A DNA stretch of 64,000 nt, taken from positions 151,652,001 to 151,716,000 of the forward strand of contig JBITNC010000001.1 of NCBI GenBank assembly GCA_050084985.1, in the 5' to 3' direction. The notes below the pieces were generated by a model. It had not been told where the DNA came from. It was given only the letters and a program-made list of their open reading frames with translations, and did not search any database. Position numbers and translations under genes: made by a program. Below are positions 44,161 through 54,984 of the stretch, one piece after another (positions within the stretch are counted from its first letter, which is position 1; each line of letters begins with the position of its first letter). The DNA is from Nageia nagi. Lineage: Eukaryota; Pinophyta.

Positions 44161-44826
44161 CAAGAAATTAATTGGTAATCTTTTATATTTAATTATATCC
44201 AGGCTAGATCTTGCCTTTGTAGTGAATTTGATGGCATAATTCATGCAAAAACCTTATGTTAAGCACCTTAATGCTGTTAAGCAAATATTGAAGCATGTTG
44301 CAGGGACTAAGGATCTTGCTTTCAAGTATTCTAAGTTTTCCTCATTTGTTATCTCTAGATTCTCAGATTCTGACTATGGGGGAGATAGAGATGATAGGAA
44401 GTCAACCTATGCATTTTAGCATTGGTCCAGGTGTTATCTCTTGAGCTTCCAAAAAGTAAACTACTATTTCTCTTTCCACCACAGAAGCTGAATATCATGC
44501 CATGTTTATTGTAGCATAGAAAACCATTTGGTCAAGGCATCTTCTGAAAGAAATTAGGTATGAGCAAGGTGGCTTATCTTTGATTTCTTTAGATAATCAA
44601 TCAACTATTTTTTTGGCTAAGAATCCAGTGTTCTATTAGAGAATAAAATATGTGGAAATCCATGCCCATTTTATCAAGGAAAAGGTTCTTGATGGCATCA
44701 TACACTTAGAGTATTATCCATCCACTTTGAATTCCATTGATTTGTTCACCAAGCCCATCTCAAAAGCTTAGTTCTATAAAATTAGGGATGCTATTGGATT
44801 GGTGAAGTTTCCTTCAAAGGGGAGTG
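44161..44826 (+). pseudogene. Element B RNase H, ending at an internal purine tract
   Basis: Pieces read KHLNAVKQILKHVAGTKDLA, FSDSDYGGDRDDRKST, STTEAEYHAMFIVA, TIWSRHLLKEIRYEQGG, LDNQSTIFLAKNPVFY and VLDGIIHLEYYPSTLNSIDL. Stops interrupt at several points. It ends at SKGE and the tract TTCAAAGGGGAGTGAAG at about 44812-44828, 0.8 kb before the LTR. Confidence 0.85.
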
Positions 44827-45640
44827 AAGTTTGAATTCTTATATTTAATTCTTATTTATGATGATAAATTCACCCCTAAGAGGATTTTATATTGTATAGT
44901 GTTGATTTTGTTGTACACCTTCATGGTAAGTTCACTCTGCGTGAGGAACTTGTTATACAAATTGGCCAATCTAGCACTATTTAGTTATTCATGTGTGAGA
45001 AACTCTTATGTATCTTTTGGAACTATTAAATTATATATACATGAGAAACTCATATGTGCATACTTTATTTTTAGTCAATCTAGCACTGTTTAGTTATCCA
45101 TGTGTAAGGAACTTTTATGTGTCTTTTGGCACTATTCAGTTATCCATATGTGAGGAACTCATATGTGCATGCTCTATTTTGTAATGATAATCAACACATG
45201 TTTTATATACATCAGATGACTATAAGTTTTTGGCATGGCATCTTTGTGATGAATTATAGTGCACCATTGATCAGTTCATGATGGCATTTGTGTGATTCAT
45301 CTATCCTTGTTGATATGAATATGAAGCATCTAATTGATCTTGTTATTTGAGCTGCTTATGACTTGCAAGTTCCTTTGAGATTACAGGTTACTTACCTTAG
45401 GTATGCAAGCTCTTGAAGACTCTTCATGACTTCCAATTAGATGACTAATTCATGTACATTGAAATTGATTGTGATTAATGATTGTATTTGACAAAGTAGT
45501 GAGTCTCAAACTAGATCTTTCTTACTTTACAAATATGTAAAAAGTTTTCATCTCCATTGTATCTGTTTGGAGGAGAACTCTTTACTTTCTCTTTTTCTTC
45601 TTTCTTACTCACTCTATCCCAATATTGTATTAAGGGAGAG
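44827..45640 (+). other. Element B 3' untranslated part with short repeats
   Basis: About 810 bases between the end of pol and the LTR. 44930-45175 holds four or five copies of a phrase like TAGTTATCCATGTGTGAGAAACT with TATGTGTCTTTTGGCACTAT, spaced about 50-60 bases. The true polypurine tract GTATTAAGGGAGAG precedes TGGTGG at 45641. Confidence 0.8.
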
Positions 45641-46142
45641 TGGTGGAATGTATAATGCATTATTGTAAAGGTTTGTATTAAATCTTCTATGAAAGTTCAC
45701 TAATACTTAAGGGTATCATTTGATACCTTAAGTATTTAAATGAATATGATAATATAACTTGTCCTACACTCCATGTCATGATCATGCCCCTTGGGTAAAA
45801 GGATGTGCATGTCATGCTTTTATACAATAGATAAAAGGGTGATCCAAAGAGGGATTTTGCCCTATAAATAGAAGGCTCCCTTTTTGTGATTGAAAACTAA
45901 TTTGTAGAGTAAATTTGTGCTAGAGGATAGTGTTTAGGAGTTGAGATTAGGAGGATTGTAAGAGAGTTGTATTTGTGATTGAAGTAAATATTTAGTTAGT
46001 GGATGTACCTCTAGTTGGAGGAATCACTTACATCTTGTGTTATCTTTATGAGATTGCTTTGTGTGATAGTTAGATGTGAATTGAGAGCTTTTATGTGATC
46101 TTGGTAGTTTAAAATTTTTCTTGTTATAGTTCAATTATTTCA
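45641..46142 (+). repeat. 3' LTR of element B
   Basis: 502 bp, starting TGGTGGAATG (one change from TGTTGG) and ending TTATTTCA. TATA-like CCTATAAATAGA at about 45861. The U3 inverted repeat is kept as AAGGGTATC-ATTT-GATACCTT. Confidence 0.95.
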
Positions 46143-46451
46143 TTGCTTGTAACTTATATGTTTCTTCTTAAGAGTGTAGGTTACCTACTTCGAGTGGGAA
46201 AACTCATGAAGGCTCATCATATCAACTTATTGAATGACTAGTTTGTATAGTGAAATCTATTGTGGTTAATGATTGTATTATAAACCATTTATCAAATGGT
46301 AAACTAGTGAGTCTAAATCTAAGATATTTTTTTATTTATCAAAGATGTAAATGTTTTCATATCCAATTATATCTCTATGGAGGATAACTCTATCTTACTT
46401 TCTCTTTCTTCTCTCCTCTTTGCTCTACCCCAATATTGCATTAAAGAGGAG
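46143..46451 (+). other. Element A 3' untranslated part, right of the B insertion
   Basis: Continues A after the nested insert: TTGCTTGTAACTTAT, GTGTAGGTTACCTACTT, then CTCTACCCCAATATTGCATT and the purine tract AAAGAGGAG before TGTTGG at 46452. It aligns with B's own 45350-45640. Confidence 0.88.
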
Positions 46452-47014
46452 TGTTGGAATGTATAATGCATTATTATAAGGTCTCTACATATATTTAACT
46501 TAATACTTGAGGGTATATTTAGATACCTTAAGTATTTAGTGAATATGATAATGTAAATTCACTAATACTTAAAATTATCCCTAGATACCTTTTAAGTATT
46601 TTTAAATAAGATAATGTAACTTATCCTTCATTCCATCTCATTAGCATGCCCTTGGGTAAAAGGGTGTTGCATGTCATGACGTTATACAATGGTGAAAAGG
46701 GTGATCCAAAGGAGAATTTTGGCTTATAAATAGAGGGATCTCTCCTTGAAATCACTCACTCAAGTTTGTAGCAAAGTTATGATCTTGTCTAGGTTGTAGG
46801 TGAAGTGAGAAAGAGTTGTTGTAAGAGAGCGCTCTATGAGAATAAGATCTTAGATTAATAGATGTACTCCCATGGTTGAAGAAACCACTTTATATTAGTG
46901 TCATCTTGTATTAATGCTACTTTGAGTTTGTGTTATTAATGCTTAAGGAATTTGAGAGAGCTTTCATGTGGTCTTGGGTAATTAGGGATTTAATCATTTA
47001 GGATTTTCCTCTCA
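46452..47014 (+). repeat. 3' LTR of element A
   Basis: 563 bp, TGTTGGAATG to TCCTCTCA. TATA-like CTTATAAATAGAG at about 46723. Shares the duplicated U3 unit of A's 5' LTR. Many substitutions separate the two A LTRs. Confidence 0.93.
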
Positions 47015-47407
47015 ACCTTGCAAACAAAAAGTTAGTATACTCTCATACCAATATTAACATATATCACACATTTATTACATTGTAATCAAGCCTAATCATG
47101 TGCATTAACACCTACAAGATAGAGATGAAATGTAACAACACCTATCATACAACGCATACAAGGTGCACTAACATTTTCATTATGCCACAATTAGGATATG
47201 CCAACATAATTGAAAAATAACCTATGATTATAATAATAAATACCACATATGTATTATGGTGGTTTGGTTCTAGAGCATCACAGCCACCATTTTTTATGAT
47301 AATTAACACAATATTATAATGATGATCCAACATTATACTTGTTATGATATCCCAACACCACTACCTTTGATGCCTATGGTGCTTTAACATCATATCATCA
47401 TAGTACT
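47015..47407. other. No gene between element A and the gypsy element
   Basis: About 390 bases of AT-rich sequence, starting with A's target copy ACCTT. Nothing recognisable. Confidence 0.5.
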
Positions 47408-48018
47408 TGTAGACACCTAAAAATGAATTATTACTTATTAAATAATTCATTTTAAACCATCAAGGAGTGTATATTATAAAGAGGGTTAAAAATATACCCA
47501 AGGAAATGTAATGGACCATCATGTAATGTAAGAGGTGTCAAATATCAAAAGAGACACCTTAAAAAATGTAAAAGGCAATGATCCCAAGAATAAAAGAGGA
47601 TCAAAACATTGCTATAAAATAATATCAAGGGAAACACAATCTCATCATGATATGGGATGAGATGAAAGGATTAGAACATGCAATATCATTCTACCCGACT
47701 AACAATGGTGTTTTGTAACACCACCTTTGCATGGATCTATTAAACCCTTCATTTTTCTTTCTCATCTTTATTTCCATTTGTAGTTCTAAGTCTTTCATGC
47801 AGTTACCGACATGCACTTAGGTCATTGCAGAGTTGGTTTCTTATGGTATGCTATGGTGATTGATGTATGATCTTTTTTATTCTATTTGGATGCAAGCTAA
47901 GCTAAGGTACATTATTTATCATATATGTTTCATGCCATATTTCTGATATATGTTTTAATAATATACTATAGATAAATAGTGCATCGATTTATTATTCATG
48001 CATTATTTTTACTCTACA
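47408..48018 (+). repeat. 5' LTR of gypsy element E
   Basis: 611 bp. Contains AATGTAATGGACCATCATGT and CATGCAATATCATTCTACCC, both matched in the 3' LTR. Ends ATTTTTACTCTACA. Confidence 0.94.
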
Positions 48019-48281
48019 TTTTAGTGAACTTAATTATTTCGATTAATCTTGCCCTACTAGTGAGATTTCGTGAGATTTTTGAAAAGGATCCATGCTATTA
48101 GCGACATTCATAGCATTTTTTTACACCATCGATGGCATGAAAAATGGAAGAAATCTTAGTGCATATAATACATTTACATAAATAATTATGAATGTAACTA
48201 AGAAACTAAAATCAATATAGAATTTAGGTAGTAGTTCATAGTTAGTTTCAGATCCAACAATAATTATAAGGTTAACCAATC

Positions 48282-49446
48282 TTGAGAATAACAATAGACT
48301 CCAATAAAGAGAAGAAGACTATGATGGTATCTTCACCTCACCCTTATTGGATGATATCTATAATTATCCCCTACTACTCGAGCACAAGGCCTCCAAGTTT
48401 GAGATGTTTAGTGGTGAACAAGACCCAAAGCAACATCTTTTTAGAAGGAGTGCTTGTTGAAATTGGGATCAAAGGAGAAATTGATGGTCAAATTTTTCCA
48501 AAGAGTTTAAAAGGTGATGTTAGTTAATGGTTCTATAATTTCCCAAGAGGATAAATAGATTCATTCAAGTCATTGGTAAAAGTATTCATGGTTCAATACA
48601 AGCATAATATTAAAGAACAAGGAATAACTACAAAGTTATGTGCAATGCACTAAGGAAATAGTGAAACTCTAGAGAAGTATATTCCAAGGTTCAAAAAGGT
48701 ATGGCGGTCTATTCATAATAAATTGGATGAAAGTGAAATTTGTGGTATATTTAGAGATTCTATTTTACCAATCATCAATTTGCATGCTCCAACTGATAAG
48801 GGTATTGTATTGGGGTATTAGTAAATGAATTATTTTAAAAAGAAAAAGTTCTACTTGAGTTAGGAGATCTCAAGTATACATATACTCATTATAATAAGAA
48901 GAATCATAGAACTATATGAAAAAGGAAGAAAAGAAAGTGATTATAGCTAATGCTACATCTCCATCCAAATTGATAAGATTAACTACAATAAGGGATAAAA
49001 GGTATACATTTCCAATTCAACCAAGGTTTATTCTGAGAGATTTGATAAAAAGAGGTTTATTGCAGGCATTAGAGAAAATAACCCAAGATGATAATGTTTT
49101 TATGGAAAAAATTGATGCTTATTACATTTATCATCAACGAAAAGGTCATGCTACAAATTTTTGCAAAGCATTAGAGGCATCAATTTTGGATCTCATAGCC
49201 CAAGGGAGATATAAAATTAATAAAATAGATTCAGATCCAAAGGTAATAGTGAACATAGTTTTAGTTGATAAAGAAGTTTGTGTGGGATTAAGAAGGGGAT
49301 GTCCAAGGCATATTTCAAATTCGATTACTACTAAACAAGTAAGTATCCCGCCTGATCCCAAAACTTATAGCATGATTGAACAATTGAAAACTACTCCTAC
49401 TAATATTAGTTTGTATGATCTCATTTATACATCTGAAAACACATAG
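48282..49446 (+). pseudogene. Gypsy E gag
   Basis: Pieces in changing frames read VNKTQSNIFLEGVLVEIGIK, GDVS-WFYNFPRG, SFKSLVKVFMVQYKHNIKEQ, ETLEKYIPRFKKVWRSIHNK and ESEICGIFRDSILPIINLHA, a typical retrotransposon gag. 48916-49446 is open and gives FPIQPRFILRDLIKRGLLQA and a knuckle-like YYIYHQRKGHATNFCKALEA whose first cysteine is missing. Several stops occur in the first half. Confidence 0.85.
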
Positions 49447-49639
49447 GGAGATATTATATGCTTTATTCAAAAAATAAATACTCCCTACCAATATGTCTGC
49501 TACCATATTTTTAGAAAAACTTAGATCTATGAAGGAATGTGATGTAATCTCTTTTTATAGATCTAAAAAGCTTAGTAAATAACTTCTTGTTGAATATCTA
49601 ACTTTATATATCACACCTATGATAGATGAATGAGAGATA

Positions 49640-49930
49640 AAAAGAACATTGGTAGATAATGGATCAATTATTAATGTATGTTCTCATAATTTTTTGATAC
49701 AATTCCAAGAAAAAGGTATAGAAATACCTCCCTTAAAAGAAGCTACATTCAGAATTAGAGCATATAATAGTTCATCCAAAAAACCAATTGGGATAGCTAC
49801 AATTTTGGTTACAATAGGTGTTAAAATAATTGAAACTCAATTGTAGGTTGTGGATTCAAAATTATCACATAACGTATTGTTAGGAAGACCATGACTTCAT
49901 GATGTGGATGTAGTACCATCTATAGTGCAT
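49640..49930 (+). pseudogene. Gypsy E protease
   Basis: The frame at 49649 reads LVDNGSIINVCSHNFLIQF, GIEIPPLKEATFRIRAYNSS, KPIGIATILVTIGV, then a stop and VVDSKLSHNVLLGRP. The active site D-N-G-S is the form usual in Tat elements, so it may have been intact. Confidence 0.8.
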
Positions 49931-50899
49931 GGTAGATTGAAATTTGAATACTAAGGTGAGGTACATATAGTAATTGGTGATCCAGAACCATATACCTTAT
50001 GTAATGCAGTACACTTAGCAAAATTCACAATGACTTGTCCTAAATACGAGATTGTACCTTTAGAAATAGGTACACTAGTGGTAAATGTAGAAAAATAATC
50101 ACAAATTATAGAAATAGGTATGGAAATGTTCAAAATTGAAAATGTTGATTTGTTAATGTCCATCAAAGATTTGGGATGAACAAAAATTCTCAGTGTTGAG
50201 GGCTATCAACAATGTGCTATACTACCTGAAGGCTACCAACAATGTGAAAATAACAGAGATGATGGAGGATCTTGCTGTGCAACAACAATATCACCCAGTC
50301 AAAAGAAATTAATGGATGATCATGCAACAAGTGTAACAAGTAAAATCTTTCCATCTCCTTTTGTTCACAAGTACATGAAAAAAAATTACAAATATAAAGG
50401 AAGGGGTTTAGGTAAATCAAAACAAGGTATTTCTTCTTTTCCTACTACTTTAGGAGCTCAAAAAACTAAAAATGGATTGGATAGTAATCAAAATACAAAA
50501 CTAACAATGGAACCTATTAAGTTTATAAAAGAATGCAATTTGATTGAACTTTTTGATGATATTGATGAAGATTTATGGCTTGATGATACTATACCACTTG
50601 AGTTTGATAGGGTTCAGTACTGATGATGATATTTTAGAATACTTGGGGGTACATTTAGAATTACCTAAATCTAATGATAAAAGGAAACCAAGTTACATTG
50701 TCAATGAATATGCATATTTTGTAAAAGAAGTAAATTTTAACGAATTTTTTCATGTTGAACAAGGAGATAATGATACAAGTGATATTCAAGTCTTAGAAGA
50801 GCTACCTTCATTGTCACAAAAAATTATGAATTAACATTCCTAGCTAAAGAACTAAAAGATGTTGATATTGGGACAGGTGATGAACAAAGGTTGATCAAA

Positions 50900-51850
50900 G
50901 TTGGAGCAACCCTTCCAACACATCAATAAGAAAGGTACAAAAATAAATTTATTGAAAATAAAAATAATTTTGCTTGGTATTATGCTAATATGCTTGGTTT
51001 ATATCCCTCTTTTGTTATGCATAATCTAACACTAAAAGATGGAACTAAGCCAATTAAATAGAAACCAAGAAATATGCATCCTTCTAAGGCATTGTTAGTA
51101 AAAAAGGAAATAGAGAAATATTTGAATGTTGGATTTATTAAACTAATTGATCATTCAGAATGGATGGCTAATATCATTCTTGTTACAAAATATACTAGAG
51201 AAATAAGGGTTTGCATTGATTTTCATGATACCAATAATGCTTGTCCAAAAGATGATTTTCCATTTCCTAATATTGATATGATTGTGGATACTATTACTGT
51301 TCATGATACTTTGTCTTTTATAGATGGATTTTTAGGATATAACCAAATCTTAATCAATCCAACTGATCAACATAAGACTGCTTTTACTACACCATGGGAA
51401 AATTTTTGTTGGAAGGTTATGCCTTTTGGATTGAAAAATGCAGATTCTACTTACCAAAGGGCTATGGTGTTAATGTTTCATGAGCACATTCATAAATCAA
51501 TGGAGGTTTATGTAGATGATATTTTGGTCAAATCAAAGTAAGGCCAAGACTATTTGGAGCTCCCTGAAGAGGTATTTCAAATTTTAAAAAGGTACAAGCT
51601 TAGAATAAAACATCAAAAGTGTGCTTTCGATGTTACTTCAAGAAAATTGCTTAGATTCATGGTCTTAAAAAGGGGTATTGAGGTAGATCCTAAGAAGGTA
51701 AAAGCCATAGTAATTATGCCAATTCCAAGGAACCTCAAGCAACTAAGGAGTCTTCAAGGAAAGATAAATTTGGTAAGAAGATTCATTTCCCAACTTGGAG
51801 ATAGATGTAGGCCATTTACTCATTTATTGAAAAAGGATGTCAAGTTTGTA
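50900..51850 (+). pseudogene. Gypsy E reverse transcriptase
   Basis: Two open segments, 51074-51541 and 51554-51853, are separated by one stop. They read HPSKALLVKKEIEKYLNVGF, VCIDFHDTNNACPKDDFPFP, TPWENFCWKVMPFGLKNADS, TYQRAMVLMFHEHIHKSMEV and YVDDILVKSK with intact YVDD, then FQILKRYKLRIKHQKCAFDV and VDPKKVKAIVIMPIPRNLKQ. It is the best preserved gene of this element. Confidence 0.93.
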
Positions 51851-52300
51851 TGAGATGAAAAATGTCAAAAAGCACTTGAGGATATAAAACAATAGTTGTT
51901 AAATCCTCCTATATTAGTGCTTATGGATTTCAAAAAGCCAACATATCTTTATATATCAGCCACTTTGTATGCTTTGGGGGCAATGTTGTGTCTGAAAGAT
52001 AATGAGAGTAAGGAAAGCACAATATAATATCTTAGCAAAACTCTTATTGATTATGAAACTTGGTACACACCCATGGAAAAGCTTTGCTTTGGTATTATTT
52101 TTGCTACATAAAAATTGAGGCATTATATTTTATATTGCACTACATATGTTATTAGCCCAGTTAACCCATTGAAATATCTTGAGCAAAACATCATTTATCA
52201 GGAAGAGTAGCTAAGTGGTTGATGTTATTGCAAGAGTTTAATATCAATGTGGTAAAGCAAAAATCCATGAAAGGGTAGGCAATTGCAAACTTGAGAGTAG
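51851..52300 (+). pseudogene. Gypsy E first RNase H
   Basis: Broken pieces read KCQKALEDIKQ, LLNPPILVLMDFKKPTYLYI, ATLYALGAMLCLKDNESKES, YETWYTPMEKLCFGIIFAT and NPLKYLEQN, the RNase H normally joined to gypsy RT. Stops appear every 20-50 codons. Confidence 0.8.
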
Positions 52301-52439
52301 AATTCTCTCAGAATGATGGTATAATAGTACACAAAGAATTCCTAGATGAGCATGATGAAGATTAACGTAGCCAACGATGTGCAACACTAATTGAAGGAAA
52401 CCAACGATGTGATATTAAAGAAAAGATAATCTTGGATGA

Positions 52440-52775
52440 GTTCATGTGCTACACTGGACCCTATATTTTGATGGATCGAAGTGTTCTTATGGAGCAGGGG
52501 TAGGTATTGTTTTAGTTTCACCTACTAATGAGGTAATTCCTATGGCTTATAAACTTGGATTTGAGTGCATCAATACCATGGAAGAGTATGAAGCTCCGAT
52601 GTTAAGATTAAAAGTGATTATAATCTTGAATATCAAGGAATTGGAAATATATGGTGATTCACAGCTAGTTGTAAATCAAGTTAATGATACATACAATACT
52701 AAGGATGAAAAATTAAAGCCATATAATATAGTAGTTGTTGAATTACTTGATAAGTTTAACAGGTATAATATTTAG
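52440..52775 (+). pseudogene. Gypsy E second (archaeal-like) RNase H
   Basis: One open segment reads WTLYFDGSKCSYGAGVGIVL, ECINTMEEYEAPMLRLKVII and IYGDSQLVVNQVNDTYNTKD. The D-E-D residues of an RVT_3 RNase H are present (FDGS, EEYEA, GDS). A second RNase H between the first and integrase is typical of the Tat lineage. Confidence 0.85.
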
Positions 52776-53410
52776 AGCATTCTAAGGACTAATAACAGGT
52801 ATGTAGATACAATGGCAAGTGCAACTTCATTAGCACCAATTGAGATAGAGGATGAAGAAACCATTCTCAAGATTAAAAAGCTTGGTACATATAACAAGTA
52901 TGCATTGTGGGCATATAGAAAAAGTATTAGAACATCCACTGGGGCAACACCATTTTCATTGGTTTATGGAGATGAAGTTGTATTACCACTAGAACTAGAG
53001 TTGCCATCTTTAAGAATCTCATTGCAAGGAGAATTATTAGATGAAGAAGCAAGAAAAAGTATATTGCAATAGTTGGAATCACTTAATGAAAAGAGAATCA
53101 AGGTAATTGAACATCAGAAAGCTTATCATGCAAAATTGAAGAGGGCATTTGGAAAGAAGATTAAACCAAAGGAATTCAAAGTGGGAGACTTGGTATTGAA
53201 GCAAAATATTAATAAGACAACTGTAAATGATGAGATAAAATAAAAATTTGAATCAAATTAGCTAGGCCCATTTGTTGTATTTGAAGCAATAGGATCAAGA
53301 GCTTACAAATTATCAACCATGGATGGAAAAAAGAACCAAACACCTTCAATGCCATGCACATTAAACACTTCTTTGCATGAGATAGCGACTTCCTACCTTG
53401 CAAAAAAATG
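52776..53410 (+). pseudogene. Gypsy E integrase C-terminus after an internal deletion
   Basis: After RYVDTMASATSLAPIEIEDE the frame goes straight to YALWAYRKSIRTSTGATPFS, LVYGDEVVLPLELELPSLRI and, after a stop, RAFGKKIKPKEFKVGDLVLK and LGPFVVFEAIGSRAYKLSTM. About 250-300 residues of HHCC zinc finger and DDE core are absent; the join falls near LKIKKLGTYNKYALW at about 52880 and keeps the frame. Confidence 0.85.
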
Positions 53411-53550
53411 AATATCTTGTGCAAGGTACATGTATTGTATTTTTTTTTACATTCCTACAATTTCTTTCATTGTTACCATGGAGCTAACGGCATGCATTAT
53501 TATTTATACACTGCCAAATGTGTAAAAAAAAAAAAGAAAGATAGTATAAT

Positions 53551-53900
53551 ATCTTTGGACCATGGACATATAAACATTAGGTTGCCAATGGCCATCGATA
53601 TGACTAGTGAGAGTTCACTCACTCAAAAGATAAATCAATGATGCAATCATAAGCAAGATGTGGACATTGATTCATCCTCAATGGATGATGTAACTTGCCA
53701 TGTATCCACATGGTTTTTGCTTTGAACCATACAAATCATAATATCTTAGCGTTATAGACATAAAATGTATGACTACCAATAGACATTGATACAACTAGTG
53801 AGAGTTCACTCACTTAAAAGATAAACCAATGATGTAGCCATAAGTAGATTACTGACATTGACTCATCATCAATGGACGATGAAACTCACTATGTATCTAA
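53551..53900 (+). repeat. Duplicated segment in the gypsy 3' untranslated part
   Basis: About 150 bases starting near 53551 recur from about 53742. Shared phrases are AATATCTT, GACTAGTGAGAGTTCACTCAC versus the same with AACTAGTG, AAAAGATAAA.CAATGATG and CATCAATGGA.GATG. Each copy holds the small inverted repeat AGTGAG-AGTTCA-CTCACT. Confidence 0.82.
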
Positions 53901-54087
53901 AATATTTTCACACATGGTATATCTAACACTATTTGTAGGTATCAATATCAAAGGAAGAATACAAAATTATGCAAACTCCATGTCACTACACATAGTCAGC
54001 GGTATGCAAAATAAATAACAGAGAGTTGAAATTAAAGGACCACTTCTATATCAAGGCATGGACATGAGATCATCAAATTCCTGAGTA

Positions 54088-54369
54088 TCAGAGATGAAGG
54101 AATGACCAAGTGTAGGAGATACGAAAGAGTAGAGTTCCTTCCATATCAGAAATATCGCAAGGAGTAAAAGGATACAATTTTTCATATTTTATCTTGGTTG
54201 CACCACTTAAGGAGCATTCCTCGGGCAACCAAGCCAAAAGGGGGCAGCAAAGGACCCTCATCATCACCATCAAATGGCAAGGTTGAATGAAGATTTCGAA
54301 AATTTCTTCTACACTTCTTCTTTGGAAATGTAATTCCATTTCTTCAATCACACCTCCAAAGAGGGGCAA
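54088..54369 (-). other. Antisense open frame between pol and 3' LTR of gypsy E
   Basis: 93 codons open on the minus strand: MPLFGGVIEEMELHFQRRSV, EEIFEIFIQPCHLMVMMRVL, then CCPLLAWLPEECSLSGATKI. It ends upstream of nothing recognisable and has no known domain. Some Tat-lineage elements are known to carry antisense ORFs at this position, so it is worth noting, but it may be chance. Confidence 0.35.
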
Positions 54370-54371
54370 AA

Positions 54372-54984
54372 TGTAGATGCCTAAAAATGAATTATTAGTT
54401 ATTAAATAATTTATTTTAAAGTATCAAAAAATGTATATTGTAAAGAGGGTTAAAAACATACCTAAGGCAATGTAATGGACCATCATGTAATGTAAGAGGT
54501 GTCAAATATCAAAAGAGATACCTTAAACAATGTAAAAGGTAATGATACCAAGAATTAAAGAGGATCAAAACGTTGCTATAAAAGAATATCAAAGGAAACA
54601 TAATCTCATCATGAAATAGGATGAGAAGAAAGGATTATAACATGCAATATCATTCTACCCGACCAACAATGGTATTTTATAACACCATCTCTACATAGAT
54701 TTGTTAAACTCTTCATCTTGCTTTCGCATTCTTTATTTTCATTTGTAGTTCTAATTCTTTCATACAATCAGTGACGTGCACTTAAGCCGTTGGTGGCATT
54801 AGTTTCTAATGGTATGCTAGGGAAATTGATGTATGATCTTTGTTATTCCATTTGGATGCAATCTAAGCGAAGGTACATTATTTATCATGTTCGTTTCATG
54901 CCATATTTCTAATATATGCTTCAATAATATATTGTAGACAAATAATGCATCGATTTATTATTCATGCATTATTTTTAATCTACA
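54372..54984 (+). repeat. 3' LTR of gypsy element E
   Basis: 613 bp, TGTAGATGCC to TTTTTAATCTACA. Preceded by the purine tract CCAAAGAGGGGCAAAA. Confidence 0.94.

Larger units (their letters stand above)
38188..46142 (+). mobile_element. Copia element B, nested in A, same family
   Basis: LTRs at 38188-38683 and 45641-46142 are collinear with a few percent divergence. Flanks TTTCT (38183-38187) and TTGCT (46143-46147) fit a 5-bp target duplication with one change. Gag, protease, integrase, RT and RNase H follow in copia order and align with those of A along their length. The leader (about 2.2 kb) and the 3' untranslated part (about 0.8 kb) are long. B is better preserved than A but has many stops, so it is not autonomous. 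Confidence 0.95.
31943..47014 (+). mobile_element. Copia element A, interrupted by nested element B
   Basis: LTRs at 31943-32485 and 46452-47014 flank a copia gag-PR-IN-RT-RNase H series. Flanks GCCTT (31938-31942) and ACCTT (47015-47019) fit a 5-bp target duplication with one change. Element B (38188-46142) sits inside the 3' untranslated part; removing it joins TTTAGGAGTTTCT to TTGCTTGTAACTTAT, which lines up with the equivalent part of B. Without B the length is about 7.1 kb. The LTRs are more diverged than those of B, as expected for the older host element. All coding parts are broken. Confidence 0.93.
47408..54984 (+). mobile_element. Ty3/gypsy element E, Tat-type, integrase largely deleted
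   Basis: LTRs at 47408-48018 and 54372-54984 (TGTAGACACC/TGTAGATGCC to CTACA) enclose gag, protease, RT, two RNase H domains and an integrase C-terminus. Flanks GTACT and GTATT fit a 5-bp target duplication with one change. Gene order and the DNGS protease with a second, archaeal-like RNase H point to the Tat lineage of plant gypsy elements. The integrase zinc finger and most of the catalytic core are missing. No clear primer site follows the 5' LTR. Confidence 0.93.
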
